Source of the DNA: Desulfitobacterium dehalogenans ATCC 51507
GTDB taxonomy: Bacteria > Bacillota > Desulfitobacteriia > Desulfitobacteriales > Desulfitobacteriaceae
Length of the DNA stretch: 64,000 nt
Direction: 5' to 3'
Assembly: GCF_000243155.2 (NCBI RefSeq)
Contig: NC_018017.1
Span: 1,922,001-1,986,000, forward strand
The position numbers were made by a program, and so were the translations under genes. This document shows, in pieces, positions 9,535 through 17,460 of this stretch (the first letter of the stretch is position 1; the number at the start of each line of letters is the position of its first letter). The notes beneath the pieces are model-generated. The model was not told the origin of the DNA and searched no databases. It saw nothing but the letters and a program-made list of their open reading frames with translations.

Positions 9535-10412
9535 GGAATTTTATCCTTAAAGATTTTAAGGTTATTAAGAAACCTTTCTTTAAGGGTGGGCTTTTTGGGC
9601 GGTTCAGGGGGTGTGGGTTTCCTGCCACAGATCAAGCCAAAACCGAAATACCCTTTATAGTTTTTCATAAAGTTGGCATTCTGCTGCAAGCGTCTGTATA
9701 GGCCCGGGTGACTGGAGACCTTTTGCACCAGATCCTTGACAAGCATCCAGTCTTTTTTCAGCTCGTTTAAGATGAGGTTGCTGTTGGTGTTTCGCAAAGC
9801 TTGGGGATTTTTGATTTCCACATCCTCAAACCCTGCTTCTGCCAGGGTTTTGCTCCATTCCTCAAAAGACAGGGGAGCGGTGCCTTTGCCATAACAGAAC
9901 TCCATCTGAGAGCGAAGTTGGGGGGGCAGCTCATAGAGTAAAGCCATCTCCAGATCGGCAATCCGGCCTTCGGGCTTTAAGACACGAAAGAACTCTTTGT
10001 AGACTTTTTCTTTATCTAAGAAGACAGTAATGGATTCGCACATGACCCAATCAAAGTGATTGTCGGGAAAGGGGAGGCTGTTGACATCGGCTACCCTGAA
10101 TTCCGCCAGATGAGCGACTTCTTCGTGCTCGGCTCTCTGCCGGGCTTTTTCGATCATTTGGGAGTTGATATCCACTCCGATGATTTTGCAGCCCTTGCTT
10201 TTGGCCAACTGACAAACTGTAAGGCCGCTGCCGCAACCTGCGTCAAGAATGAAATCTTCGGAGTTCACATCCATAACTTCCAGGTTTTTGATGGTGGCCG
10301 GAAATCCTCCTGGATGAGAGCTCCCAATGCCCAGCCAGGCTAAGAGCTCAAAGTAATTCATGTCTCCAACGGACTTGTTTTTTTCTATCGATCCATGTTG
10401 AATGGCTTCCAT
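9510..10412 (-). CDS. Class I SAM-dependent methyltransferase
   Basis: 300-residue methyltransferase with the motif I loop LDAGCGSGLTVCQLA, acidic motif II end GVDIN, and motif post-II VADVNSLPFPDNHFDWV. The open frame extends upstream to 10475, but the ATG at 10412 has a GGAAGG site in position and a normal N-terminus. The family resembles ubiquinone/menaquinone or sterol-type small-molecule methyltransferases; the substrate is unknown. It is divergent from the PlsY-like gene, sharing a ~125-base promoter region, and converges with degV with overlapping 3' ends. Confidence 0.85.
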   Translation of the reverse strand: MEAIQHGSIEKNKSVGDMNYFELLAWLGIGSSHPGGFPATIKNLEVMDVNSEDFILDAGCGSGLTVCQLAKSKGCKIIGVDINSQMIEKARQRAEHEEVAHLAEFRVADVNSLPFPDNHFDWVMCESITVFLDKEKVYKEFFRVLKPEGRIADLEMALLYELPPQLRSQMEFCYGKGTAPLSFEEWSKTLAEAGFEDVEIKNPQALRNTNSNLILNELKKDWMLVKDLVQKVSSHPGLYRRLQQNANFMKNYKGYFGFGLICGRKPTPPEPPKKPTLKERFLNNLKIFKDKIPHRKSFSV

Positions 10413-10538
10413 GCTACCCTTCCTTTCTCTTAACAGAAGGTAATAAACGGTAAGGAATATGGCAAGATATTCCATGCATGTGGTAGTATATTCCTGAAGG
10501 GGAAGAAATGAAGCTTAACCCTATGGAGGGAGACTGGG

Positions 10539-11120
10539 ATGATCGACCTGTTCATGATTTGTGGCGCCTATCTCCTGGGGGGGATGAGCACCGGGTACTA
10601 CCTTGTCAGACTGTGGCAAAAAGATGATGTTCGTAACTACGGGTCCGGTGCGACGGGGGCAACCAATGCGGGAAGAGTTCTGGGGAAGAAAGGATTTTTT
10701 CTTACCGTAATGGGTGATGCCCTCAAGGGAGCATTTCCACCGGCCTTATCCATGCTCTTGAATCTATCCCTGACTACCCTTATTCTTTGCCTGATTGCAG
10801 TAGTTGCCGGTCATATCTAGCCTCTGCAGCTGGGCTTGCGCGGGGGGAAGGGAGTGGCTCCGGCGCTGGGAGGAATACTGGTTATCGATCCAATCCTGGC
10901 TTTGACTGCTGTGGTGATCTTCCTGTTTGTCTTAGTCTTGACACGCCAATTTACCTTAAGCGGCTTAGTAGTGATTCTGGGTGCTCCCGTCCTATCCTTC
11001 ATCATGGAGAGACCTATTGAGCAGTCTGCAGGTCTGGCTGTCCTGGCTATCCTCATTCTCTTTGCTCATCGGAAGAATATCCAGGAGATGGGGAAGAAAA
11101 CATTGCAAAGGAGAAGGTAA
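10539..11120 (+). pseudogene. plsY: PlsY-like glycerol-3-phosphate acyltransferase interrupted by an in-frame UAG
   Basis: A 193-codon PlsY homologue, the membrane enzyme that acylates glycerol-3-phosphate from acyl-phosphate. Codons 1-93 give the N-terminal half (GSGATGATN, GDALKG) up to GHI, then TAG at 10818-10820, then the same frame continues PLQLGLRGGKGVAP and the C-terminal helices to the TAA at 11118. There is no frameshift and nothing else is missing. In PlsY the residue after GHI is normally aromatic (F/W/Y), so TGG to TAG is the simplest origin. It may be a pseudogene, or UAG may be read through; Desulfitobacterium hafniense is known to encode pyrrolysine insertion. GSGATGATN differs from the usual GSGNIGATN, so this could be a paralogue. 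The next gene overlaps its stop by one base. Confidence 0.85.
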
Positions 11121-12754
11121 TGGCAAGAACGGATTTGAGATTTAAAATTGCCACTAGTAAAGAGGAATTTGAGCAAATCCATCACTTAAACTACAAAACC
11201 TTTGTCAAAGAAATTCCTCAACATGAAGCGAATAGCCAGGAAAGGCTGATCGATCCCTTTCACCCGGAAAATATCTACTGCATCTGTCTGCGTCGGGGGA
11301 AGCTTGTGGGGATGTTGGCTTGCCGGGATAAACGTCCTTTTTCGATCGATCGGAAATTAGAGGATTTAGATTCTTATCTGCCTCTCCATAGCTCAATCTG
11401 TGAAATTCGTCTATTGGCCGTGGAGAAGGATGTGCGGGGAACGCGAGTGCTGCTGGGTCTGATGAGTCTGCTTTTTGAGCATTGTCAAAAACAGGGCTAC
11501 GACTTGGCTGTAATCTCTGGTACAGTACGGCAGTTGAAGTTATATAATCACCTGGGATTTAAACCCTTTGGCCCTCTGGTAGGGACAGCGGCGGCTTCTT
11601 ATCAGCCCATGTACATTACACGAGAGCATCTAAGCCAAAAACTTATAGAATTGCTCGATACCTTCAGAAGCAAAGATGATTGGAGAGAAAGTGTGAATTT
11701 TCTTCCCGGGCCGGTCAGGATTCGTCAGGAGGTGCAAGAGGCCTTTAAGAGAGCTCCTTGCTCCCATCGGTCTGAGGAATTCTCGGCAGCTATGGCTGGG
11801 ATCAAAAAGGATCTGACCCAATGGCTGAAGGCTCGACACGTCCAGATTCTGCTGGGATCAGGGACTTTGGCCAATGATGTGGTGGGGGCTTATCTATTCG
11901 CCATGATGGGCAAGAAAAAAGGCCTGGTTCTCAGCAACGGAGAGTTCGGGAACCGCTTGCTGGATCAGGCACGACGGGCAGGTCTCAATTTTGAAGAACA
12001 CGCCATTCCCTGGGGGAAAGGGTTCGATTATAAGGAAATCGAAAAGCGGCTGGATAAAAGGGATGACCCGCTTCAGTGGCTCTGGGCAGTTCATCTGGAA
12101 ACCTCCACAGGGGTGCTCAATGATTTGCCAAGGCTGAAGGATCTTTGCTGCCAACATCAAATCGCTCTGGCTGTGGATTGCGTGAGTTCCATCGGTGCTG
12201 TACCTATGGACTTAAGCGGGGTCTATCTGGCTTCAGGAGTTAGTGGCAAAGCGCTCTGCTCCTATCCTGGGCTGAGCTTTGTCTGCTATAATCAGGTGCT
12301 CAAAGGCGGAACATTGCCCCGTTATATGGATCTGGAGTTATATCAACAGTCGGAGGGGGTTCCTTTTACCCAATCCTCCAATCTCGTCTATGCTTTGCAA
12401 CAGGCCTTAGAGTATGCAGTGGATAGAGATATGAGCATTAATCAAAGACTGGGGGAGTGGCTCAGGGCTAAGCTGCAGGAACTTGGAATTCAGGTATTGG
12501 CCTCTGCTGAAGAGGCCGCCCCGAATGTTCTTACCCTGGTACTGCCTCAAGGAATCAGGTCCATAGAATGTGGTGACAAATTGGAAAAAGAGGGCTATGC
12601 TCTCAGCTATCGCAGCTCTTATCTTCGCCAGCGTAATTGGATTCAAGTCTGCTTAATGGGGGAGTATGAACCAGAGGAAATTCAGGCATTTCCGGAAGTC
12701 CTCGGGCAATGTATGAAGAAATTAGGATTAAGAGATAGTAAAGAGGGGGAATAG
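11120..12754 (+). CDS. Fusion of an N-acyltransferase-like (GNAT) domain and a class V aminotransferase
   Basis: 544 residues in two domains. Residues ~1-175 are GNAT-fold and resemble the LuxI/FeeM N-acyl amino acid synthase group (FKIATSKEEFEQIHHLNYKTF, then a EIRLLAVEKDVRGTR cofactor-binding strand and QLKLYNHLGFKPFG). Residues ~190-540 are a PLP-dependent class V aminotransferase like alanine-glyoxylate or aminoethylphosphonate transaminase: NFLPGPV start, GSGTLAND, LAVDCVSSIGAVP for the PLP Asp, and VSGKAL for the Schiff-base Lys. The ATG overlaps the TAA of the PlsY-like gene, so they are translationally coupled. A role in making an acylated amino compound or amino lipid is inference only. 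Confidence 0.85.
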   Translation: MARTDLRFKIATSKEEFEQIHHLNYKTFVKEIPQHEANSQERLIDPFHPENIYCICLRRGKLVGMLACRDKRPFSIDRKLEDLDSYLPLHSSICEIRLLAVEKDVRGTRVLLGLMSLLFEHCQKQGYDLAVISGTVRQLKLYNHLGFKPFGPLVGTAAASYQPMYITREHLSQKLIELLDTFRSKDDWRESVNFLPGPVRIRQEVQEAFKRAPCSHRSEEFSAAMAGIKKDLTQWLKARHVQILLGSGTLANDVVGAYLFAMMGKKKGLVLSNGEFGNRLLDQARRAGLNFEEHAIPWGKGFDYKEIEKRLDKRDDPLQWLWAVHLETSTGVLNDLPRLKDLCCQHQIALAVDCVSSIGAVPMDLSGVYLASGVSGKALCSYPGLSFVCYNQVLKGGTLPRYMDLELYQQSEGVPFTQSSNLVYALQQALEYAVDRDMSINQRLGEWLRAKLQELGIQVLASAEEAAPNVLTLVLPQGIRSIECGDKLEKEGYALSYRSSYLRQRNWIQVCLMGEYEPEEIQAFPEVLGQCMKKLGLRDSKEGE

Positions 12755-12757
12755 ACA

Positions 12758-13207
12758 ATGTGGAAAGAATTTAAAGAGTTTGCTATGAAGGGGAATGTCA
12801 TCGATCTGGCTGTGGGTGTCATTATCGGAGGTGCCTTTGGCAAAATCGTGACTTCTTTAGTCAATGATGTAATTATGCCTGTAGTGGGTCTTCTCTTGGG
12901 TCAAGTGGATTTTTCCAATGCCTTTATTACTCTGGGAGATGGGGATTTTGCCACTGTCGCAGATGCTCAGACCGCCGGTGTCCCTACTCTGAATTACGGA
13001 TTATTCATTAATAATATAGTGGATTTTCTCATCATTGCTTTCACTATTTTTATTTTGATTAAGCAGATAAACCGCTTTAATAGACGGAAAGAAGTCAAAG
13101 AAGAGGTGGTGGAGGAAGCAACCACCAAGCCTTGTCCGTATTGTTATGTGGAAATACATAAGGATGCTACACGGTGCCCTCATTGCACTTCGGTCTTAGG
13201 GGATTGA
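12758..13207 (+). CDS. mscL: Large-conductance mechanosensitive channel MscL with C-terminal zinc ribbon
   Basis: 149-residue inner membrane channel that opens under turgor stress. The typical MscL N-terminus is present ([28 protein letters not shown]), followed by the second helix ([22 protein letters not shown]). The C-terminal helix is followed by a CPYC-x11-CPHC motif, a small zinc-ribbon-like tail found on a subset of Gram-positive MscL proteins and absent from the E. coli protein. Its start is 3 bases after the stop of the fusion gene, with GAGGGGGA upstream, so it is probably cotranscribed. Confidence 0.95.
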   Translation: MWKEFKEFAMKGNVIDLAVGVIIGGAFGKIVTSLVNDVIMPVVGLLLGQVDFSNAFITLGDGDFATVADAQTAGVPTLNYGLFINNIVDFLIIAFTIFILIKQINRFNRRKEVKEEVVEEATTKPCPYCYVEIHKDATRCPHCTSVLGD

Positions 13208-13211
13208 TTAT

Positions 13212-14040
13212 CTCCAGGATTTTGCTTTCGGCGTTCACTCCATAAGCTGCGCGGAGCAATCTAATCGCTCAAGACCTCCGCTGCGTCGGGTACACCTGCG
13301 CCGCTAAGCAGTCTCTGTGGCATGGCGGCTTGGGCGAAACCCTCGCCCGGGTTTCGTGGCCAAATCGGCTCCTCGAAAGCACTGCTTTCGCACTTGTTCT
13401 CAATGGCTGGTTGGAAACGTCCTGTTTCCAACCCGACTCCGCTGCAGTCTTTTCGCGAAGATTGCTTACCTGCTCGCTTAGAATCCGTTCTCTGCCTTAA
13501 AGCAAAATCCTTGGGCTGTCTTTCGGGCAAGGGAGGCGTGGATGTAGGATAAAGCTATACAACCTGAGCCATCTTTTCATCATCTGCTGGTGCTATGTCA
13601 GCGGCATGGTTGGCTATTCTGAAAATAACCCCCGAAAAGACCTAAAAAAGAGTCGAAAAAAGACCCGCCAGCGTAGCTTTGCGCACAAGAGCGAACGATT
13701 TTCACTGTGTATAAGGCAGCTAAGGCTTCTGCTTCGCTTCACTCACCATAAGCCAAGCTTTCTTTAAGCGGAGGGGTGGTTGGGTCAACGAGGCTTTCTT
13801 AACATAGCGGAGCCACTGGTTCACATCAGGTATTACCCGGAGGTTTGGCGTCGAAAGTGTCCAGTGGACAGTTTCGCTCAAGGCGGCATTCCCCAAAGAA
13901 CGCTTATCCGCCGCAGATGCTGTTAAGAAAGCGAGTTGACCAACCCTGGAGCTATTGAGTACGTGAGCTCCGATGAAGAAAGCCTCCGGTGGAGGGTTTC
14001 AGGAGCTCACGCCCGAAGGTGCGTTGTGCGTAAAGCTACT
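13212..14040. repeat. Structured dispersed repeat, copy 1 (two domains)
   Basis: Gene-free 0.8 kb region that matches 58927-59677 in ordered blocks with variable linkers. Domain 1 (13214-13514) is closed by long-range arms CCAGGATTTTGCTTT / AAAGCAAAATCCTTGG and contains a perfect 9-bp hairpin at 13410-13432 (GTTGGAAAC/GTTTCCAAC). Domain 2 (13673-14039) is closed by 16-bp arms (13673-13688 / 14024-14039), holds an inner ~25-bp paired arm (13778-13804 / 13921-13945), and a hairpin at 13853-13875. Several paired positions change together between copies, pointing to selection on structure. A third stem at 13945-14015 (GTGAGCTCC/GGAGCTCAC) is only in this copy. I see no convincing protein in it. 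Whether it is an RNA, a MITE-like element or both is open. Confidence 0.8.
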
Positions 14041-14120
14041 ACCTGACCCGGATCACGTTTTTCACCCCCTGCTAGTACCGTCTGAGCAGCGTGGTGGGCT
14101 ATTTTGAAGGTGTGGAGCGA

Positions 14121-15035
14121 TCAGGCATTGAAGGAACGTAGTCCCCTCAGAAGCTGCAGTAAATCCTCGGGAAGAGGAGCCTGGATGGAAGTCAGTTCAC
14201 CGGTCAGGGGATGATTAAACTCATAGATGGAGGAGTGAAGTGCTTGGCGATCGATCCTTGCCAAACTGCCTCCATAGAGGTCGTCCCCTAAAAGGGAATG
14301 CCCCAAGTGTTGACAATGGACCCGAATCTGGTGGGTGCGGCCGGTTTCCAGGATAAATTCCAGCAAAGAGGCGTCTTGATAACGCTCTAAAACTCTATAG
14401 TGAGTGACTGCGGGTGAGCCCTCCAGGGAAATCTGTCTTTGCATAAAGCTGCCGGGAGCGAGGGCAATGGGGGCATTGATGACACCCTGGTCCTCTTTCA
14501 CCTGTCCTTCGACGATTCCCAAATAGCATTTATGAATGCGTCGGTGAGTATGCTGCCAAGCCATTTGTTGGTGGGCGAATTGATTTTTCCCTACCACCAC
14601 TACTCCCGAGGTGTTGCGATCAATGCGGTGAATGGGGCGAAAGGGACGCGCTTCTCCTTGGGCCAGCCAATAGCCTACGACGGCGTTGCCTATGGTTCCT
14701 GTAGGATAGCGGGGAGTGGGATGAACGACTTGCCCGGCGGGCTTATTGACAGCCAGAAAATAATCATCTTCATAAAGAATCTCCAGGGGCAGGTCCTCAC
14801 CGGGGATACTGTTGGTCTCCGGGGTTTGGAGTTGAACGGCCAGGATCTCACCGGCTTTGCCCCGGGCTGTCAGAAAAGTGAATACTCCGTTAACCCAGAC
14901 CCGCTCTTCCGCCTGCTTCAGATGCTGGATTAACTTACGGGAGAAATGGAATTTGCGAAAGAGGATTTCCTGGTATTTCTGCCCATCATCCTGGGGCTGA
15001 AGAGTATAGGTCCAAAGGTCTTGCTCATTGTTCAT
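14121..15035 (-). CDS. RluA-family pseudouridine synthase
   Basis: 304-residue RluA/RluD-type pseudouridine synthase with a degenerate S4-like N-terminal region. The catalytic motif HRIDRNTSGVVVVGKN contains the nucleophilic Asp; ETGRTHQIRVH follows as expected. Such enzymes modify uridines in 23S rRNA or tRNA. The open frame extends to 15086, but GAGGAG 8 bases before the ATG at 15035 decides the start. Because several RluA paralogues occur in Firmicutes, the exact target site is not assigned. It reads towards repeat copy 1. Confidence 0.9.
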   Translation of the reverse strand: MNNEQDLWTYTLQPQDDGQKYQEILFRKFHFSRKLIQHLKQAEERVWVNGVFTFLTARGKAGEILAVQLQTPETNSIPGEDLPLEILYEDDYFLAVNKPAGQVVHPTPRYPTGTIGNAVVGYWLAQGEARPFRPIHRIDRNTSGVVVVGKNQFAHQQMAWQHTHRRIHKCYLGIVEGQVKEDQGVINAPIALAPGSFMQRQISLEGSPAVTHYRVLERYQDASLLEFILETGRTHQIRVHCQHLGHSLLGDDLYGGSLARIDRQALHSSIYEFNHPLTGELTSIQAPLPEDLLQLLRGLRSFNA

Positions 15036-15174
15036 GGATGCCGCTCCTCTATACTGTAGTTTGAGCCTTGAGAAAGGTATTTTCATAAGGACTATAGAAT
15101 GATTACAGAGATATGGCCCAAGTTATCATAAACGAGGCACATAAAAAAAGATCAAGAGAAAGAAGGCAATATCA

Positions 15175-16287
15175 TTGAAAGATCCACGGATGGAAAAACT
15201 AGCACAATCCATTATTAACTACGCCATTAAATTGAAGCCGGGGGAAAAAGTCCTGATTGAGGTCAATGGTTTAGAGATTCCACTGGCTCAGGCCTTGGTG
15301 AAATATGCCTATGAGGCGGGAGGCCATCCTTTTTTACATGTTAATAATAATACCCTATTGCGTGAGCTTTTAAAAGGAATGACCGAAGAGCAGGCCCAAG
15401 CCATGGCTCGTTGGGATTTGGCCAGGATGAAAGAGATGGATGCCTTTGTGGGTATCAGAGCAGGGGAAAACGCCAATGAGCTTTCTGATGTCCCCGGTGA
15501 CAAGATGAGCATCTATCAAAAAGAGTACCAAAGAACGGTAACGGATCATCGGGTATCGCATACCAAATGGGTGGTGATGCGTTATCCCAATGCCTCCACG
15601 GCACAATTAGCCAATACCAGTATAGAAGCCTTTGAAGATTTCTATTTTAACGTATGCAATTTGGATTACGCAAAGATGTCCAAGGCTATGGACCCTTTGG
15701 TAGAACTTATAGAACGGACGGACAAAGTACGGATTACCGGTCCTGGGACGGACTTGACCTTCTCCATCAAAGGGATGAAAGGGATTAAATGCGATGGCCA
15801 TATCAATATTCCCGATGGGGAAGTCTATACAGCACCTCTCCGGGAATCCGTTAATGGACGGATTTCCTACACTATAGCAGCCTTGTATCAAGGTTTTACC
15901 TATGAAAATATCGTGCTGGAATTTAAGGATGGCAAGATAGTTAAGGCCACAGCCAACGACACTGAACGCATCGAGGAGATTTTCAATACGGATGAAGGAG
16001 CCCGTTATATCGGGGAGTTTGCCATTGGGGTCAATCCTTACATCCTCCATCCTATGAAGGATACTCTTTTCGACGAGAAGATCGACGGAAGCTTCCATTT
16101 CACTCCGGGAAACTGCTACGATGATTGCTATAATGGCAATAAATCTGCCATCCATTGGGATTTGGTATGCATTCAGCGCCCGGAGTACGGCGGCGGAGAA
16201 ATGTACTTCGACGATGTTTTGATTCGCAAGGATGGACGCTTCGTGATTCCCGAACTACAGGGGCTCAACCCGGAAAACCTAAAATAG
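15175..16287 (+). CDS. M29 family metallo-aminopeptidase (AmpS/AmpT type)
   Basis: 370-residue thermophilic-aminopeptidase family enzyme that removes N-terminal residues from peptides using a dinuclear metal centre. Family traits seen: N-terminal KLAQSIINYAIKLKPGEKVLIE, the central RITGPGTDLTFSIKG substrate-side domain, the metal-ligand glutamate in IGEFAIGVNP, and the C-terminal H-x-D ligand pair in AIHWDLV. The start is TTG at 15175, preceded by AGAAAGAAGG. Length and order match the family. It stands alone between a divergent pseudouridine synthase and a lipid kinase gene. Confidence 0.92.
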   Translation: MKDPRMEKLAQSIINYAIKLKPGEKVLIEVNGLEIPLAQALVKYAYEAGGHPFLHVNNNTLLRELLKGMTEEQAQAMARWDLARMKEMDAFVGIRAGENANELSDVPGDKMSIYQKEYQRTVTDHRVSHTKWVVMRYPNASTAQLANTSIEAFEDFYFNVCNLDYAKMSKAMDPLVELIERTDKVRITGPGTDLTFSIKGMKGIKCDGHINIPDGEVYTAPLRESVNGRISYTIAALYQGFTYENIVLEFKDGKIVKATANDTERIEEIFNTDEGARYIGEFAIGVNPYILHPMKDTLFDEKIDGSFHFTPGNCYDDCYNGNKSAIHWDLVCIQRPEYGGGEMYFDDVLIRKDGRFVIPELQGLNPENLK

Positions 16288-16419
16288 GGCTATATTGAGA
16301 GAATAGTTGATATACTAATACTATAGTTTAAGTATCTCTCCCAAGTAGATAGGGTTAATCCTATTCCCATGGAGCAAGGGTTTCATGTGAGTTTTTGGTT
16401 ACCAAAGGAGATATGTTCA

Positions 16420-17301
16420 ATGAATAGGAAGAAGCTTCGCCTAATCTATAATCCCTATGCGGGTCGTCGTCGCTTAATCCAGGAGATGGATACGGCCATT
16501 CGCGTGTTTCAGGAAGGAGGATATGAAGTCACTGTTCATAGGACAGAATCTCCCACTGATATTGAGTACACTTCTTCCCTGAGCACGGATGTGGAATGCT
16601 TGGTTATTGCTGGAGGAGACGGCAGTATTCATCAGGCGGTCAATGGGTTGATGAAGATACCTTCCTCCCAGCGCCCGGTTTTGGGCATCCTGCCTGTAGG
16701 AACAGCCAATGATTTGGCTTTCGGACTTCGTCTGCCGCAGAAAATTTCTGAGGCCTGTAAGGTTATTGTTCAGGGCTCCCCTTTTGAGATGGATTTGGGA
16801 GAGGTTAATGAACGTTATTTTGTCAATGTGTTTAGTGCCGGTTTACTGACCGATGTCTCTCCAAAGGTGGATGTGCATATCAAAAACCGCTTAGGTCAGT
16901 TGGCCTACTATTTAAAGGGCATCGAGACCTTACCCACCTATCGCCCCTTCAAGGTTGAGTATGAGCTGAATGGAATCACTATCAACGAAGAAGCTATGCT
17001 CATTCTGGCGGTCAATGGGATTTCTGTAGGCGGGTTTAGACAATTGGTCCCCAAAGCTTCCCTAATCGATGGAAAACTGGATTTTGTCATCGTCCGTCAT
17101 AGCGGCTGGCCTGATACCATGCGCATGCTTCTTCACTTAGTGGGCGGAGGTAAAATGAGCAGCGATCAAATCGTTCAATTCCAGACTTCAGAGCTTAAAG
17201 TGTTTACTGAGCGGCCTGTTTTCTCAGATTTAGATGGGGAGTGGGGACCGGACAGCCCTTGGGAGATTAAGATAGGTCCCAAGCTTACCGTGCTTTGTTA
17301 A
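16420..17301 (+). CDS. Diacylglycerol/lipid kinase family protein (DagK/YegS type)
   Basis: 293-residue soluble lipid kinase of the DagK_cat family, which phosphorylates diacylglycerol or related lipids with ATP. Seen: N-terminal LIYNPYAGRRR, the nucleotide-binding GGDGSIHQAVNGL, and the PVGTANDLAFGL motif. GGDGS replaces the more usual GGDGT, a conservative change. The open frame begins at 16369, but AAAGGAG precedes the ATG at 16420, giving the standard N-terminus. It is monocistronic and followed at once by a strong terminator. Confidence 0.9.
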   Translation: MNRKKLRLIYNPYAGRRRLIQEMDTAIRVFQEGGYEVTVHRTESPTDIEYTSSLSTDVECLVIAGGDGSIHQAVNGLMKIPSSQRPVLGILPVGTANDLAFGLRLPQKISEACKVIVQGSPFEMDLGEVNERYFVNVFSAGLLTDVSPKVDVHIKNRLGQLAYYLKGIETLPTYRPFKVEYELNGITINEEAMLILAVNGISVGGFRQLVPKASLIDGKLDFVIVRHSGWPDTMRMLLHLVGGGKMSSDQIVQFQTSELKVFTERPVFSDLDGEWGPDSPWEIKIGPKLTVLC

Positions 17302-17325
17302 GGGGCCCCTGCGGGTCCCTTTTTT
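17300..17325 (+). terminator. Intrinsic terminator of the lipid kinase gene
   Basis: GC-rich 9-bp stem (AAGGGGCCC / GGGTCCCTT) with a 4-base loop and a T6 tail, overlapping the stop codon. Confidence 0.9.
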
Positions 17326-17333
17326 GCACTGTC

Positions 17334-17426
17334 AGAAAGTATAAGCTTGCGCTATATACTTTCTAAGCATAAGGGCAACTAGGCAGCCGCCTTCACCAGA
17401 GGCTTGGCGCCAGCCAAGTTTTCTTT
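17334..17426 (+). promoter_or_regulatory. Two hairpins upstream of the tRNA nucleotidyltransferase gene
   Basis: First a 10-bp perfect stem AGAAAGTATA / TATACTTTCT (17334-17364), then CTTGGC-gcca-GCCAAG (17403-17418) followed by TTTTCTTT, which has the form of an intrinsic terminator. The second hairpin lies 35 bases before the gene's start and could attenuate it, or end a short transcript. The segment may also be a dispersed repeat; no second copy is in this window. Confidence 0.45.
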
Positions 17427-17460
17427 ACACTCTATGATTTTCATGCCAAAAGGGGGGGGG

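Noticed and set aside
13261-13530. 89-codon minus-strand open frame in repeat copy 1, with a similar PERQPKDF start to one in copy 2
   Set aside because: Similarity follows from the repeat; downstream the frames diverge, there is no ribosome site, and base changes follow stem pairing rather than codon position.
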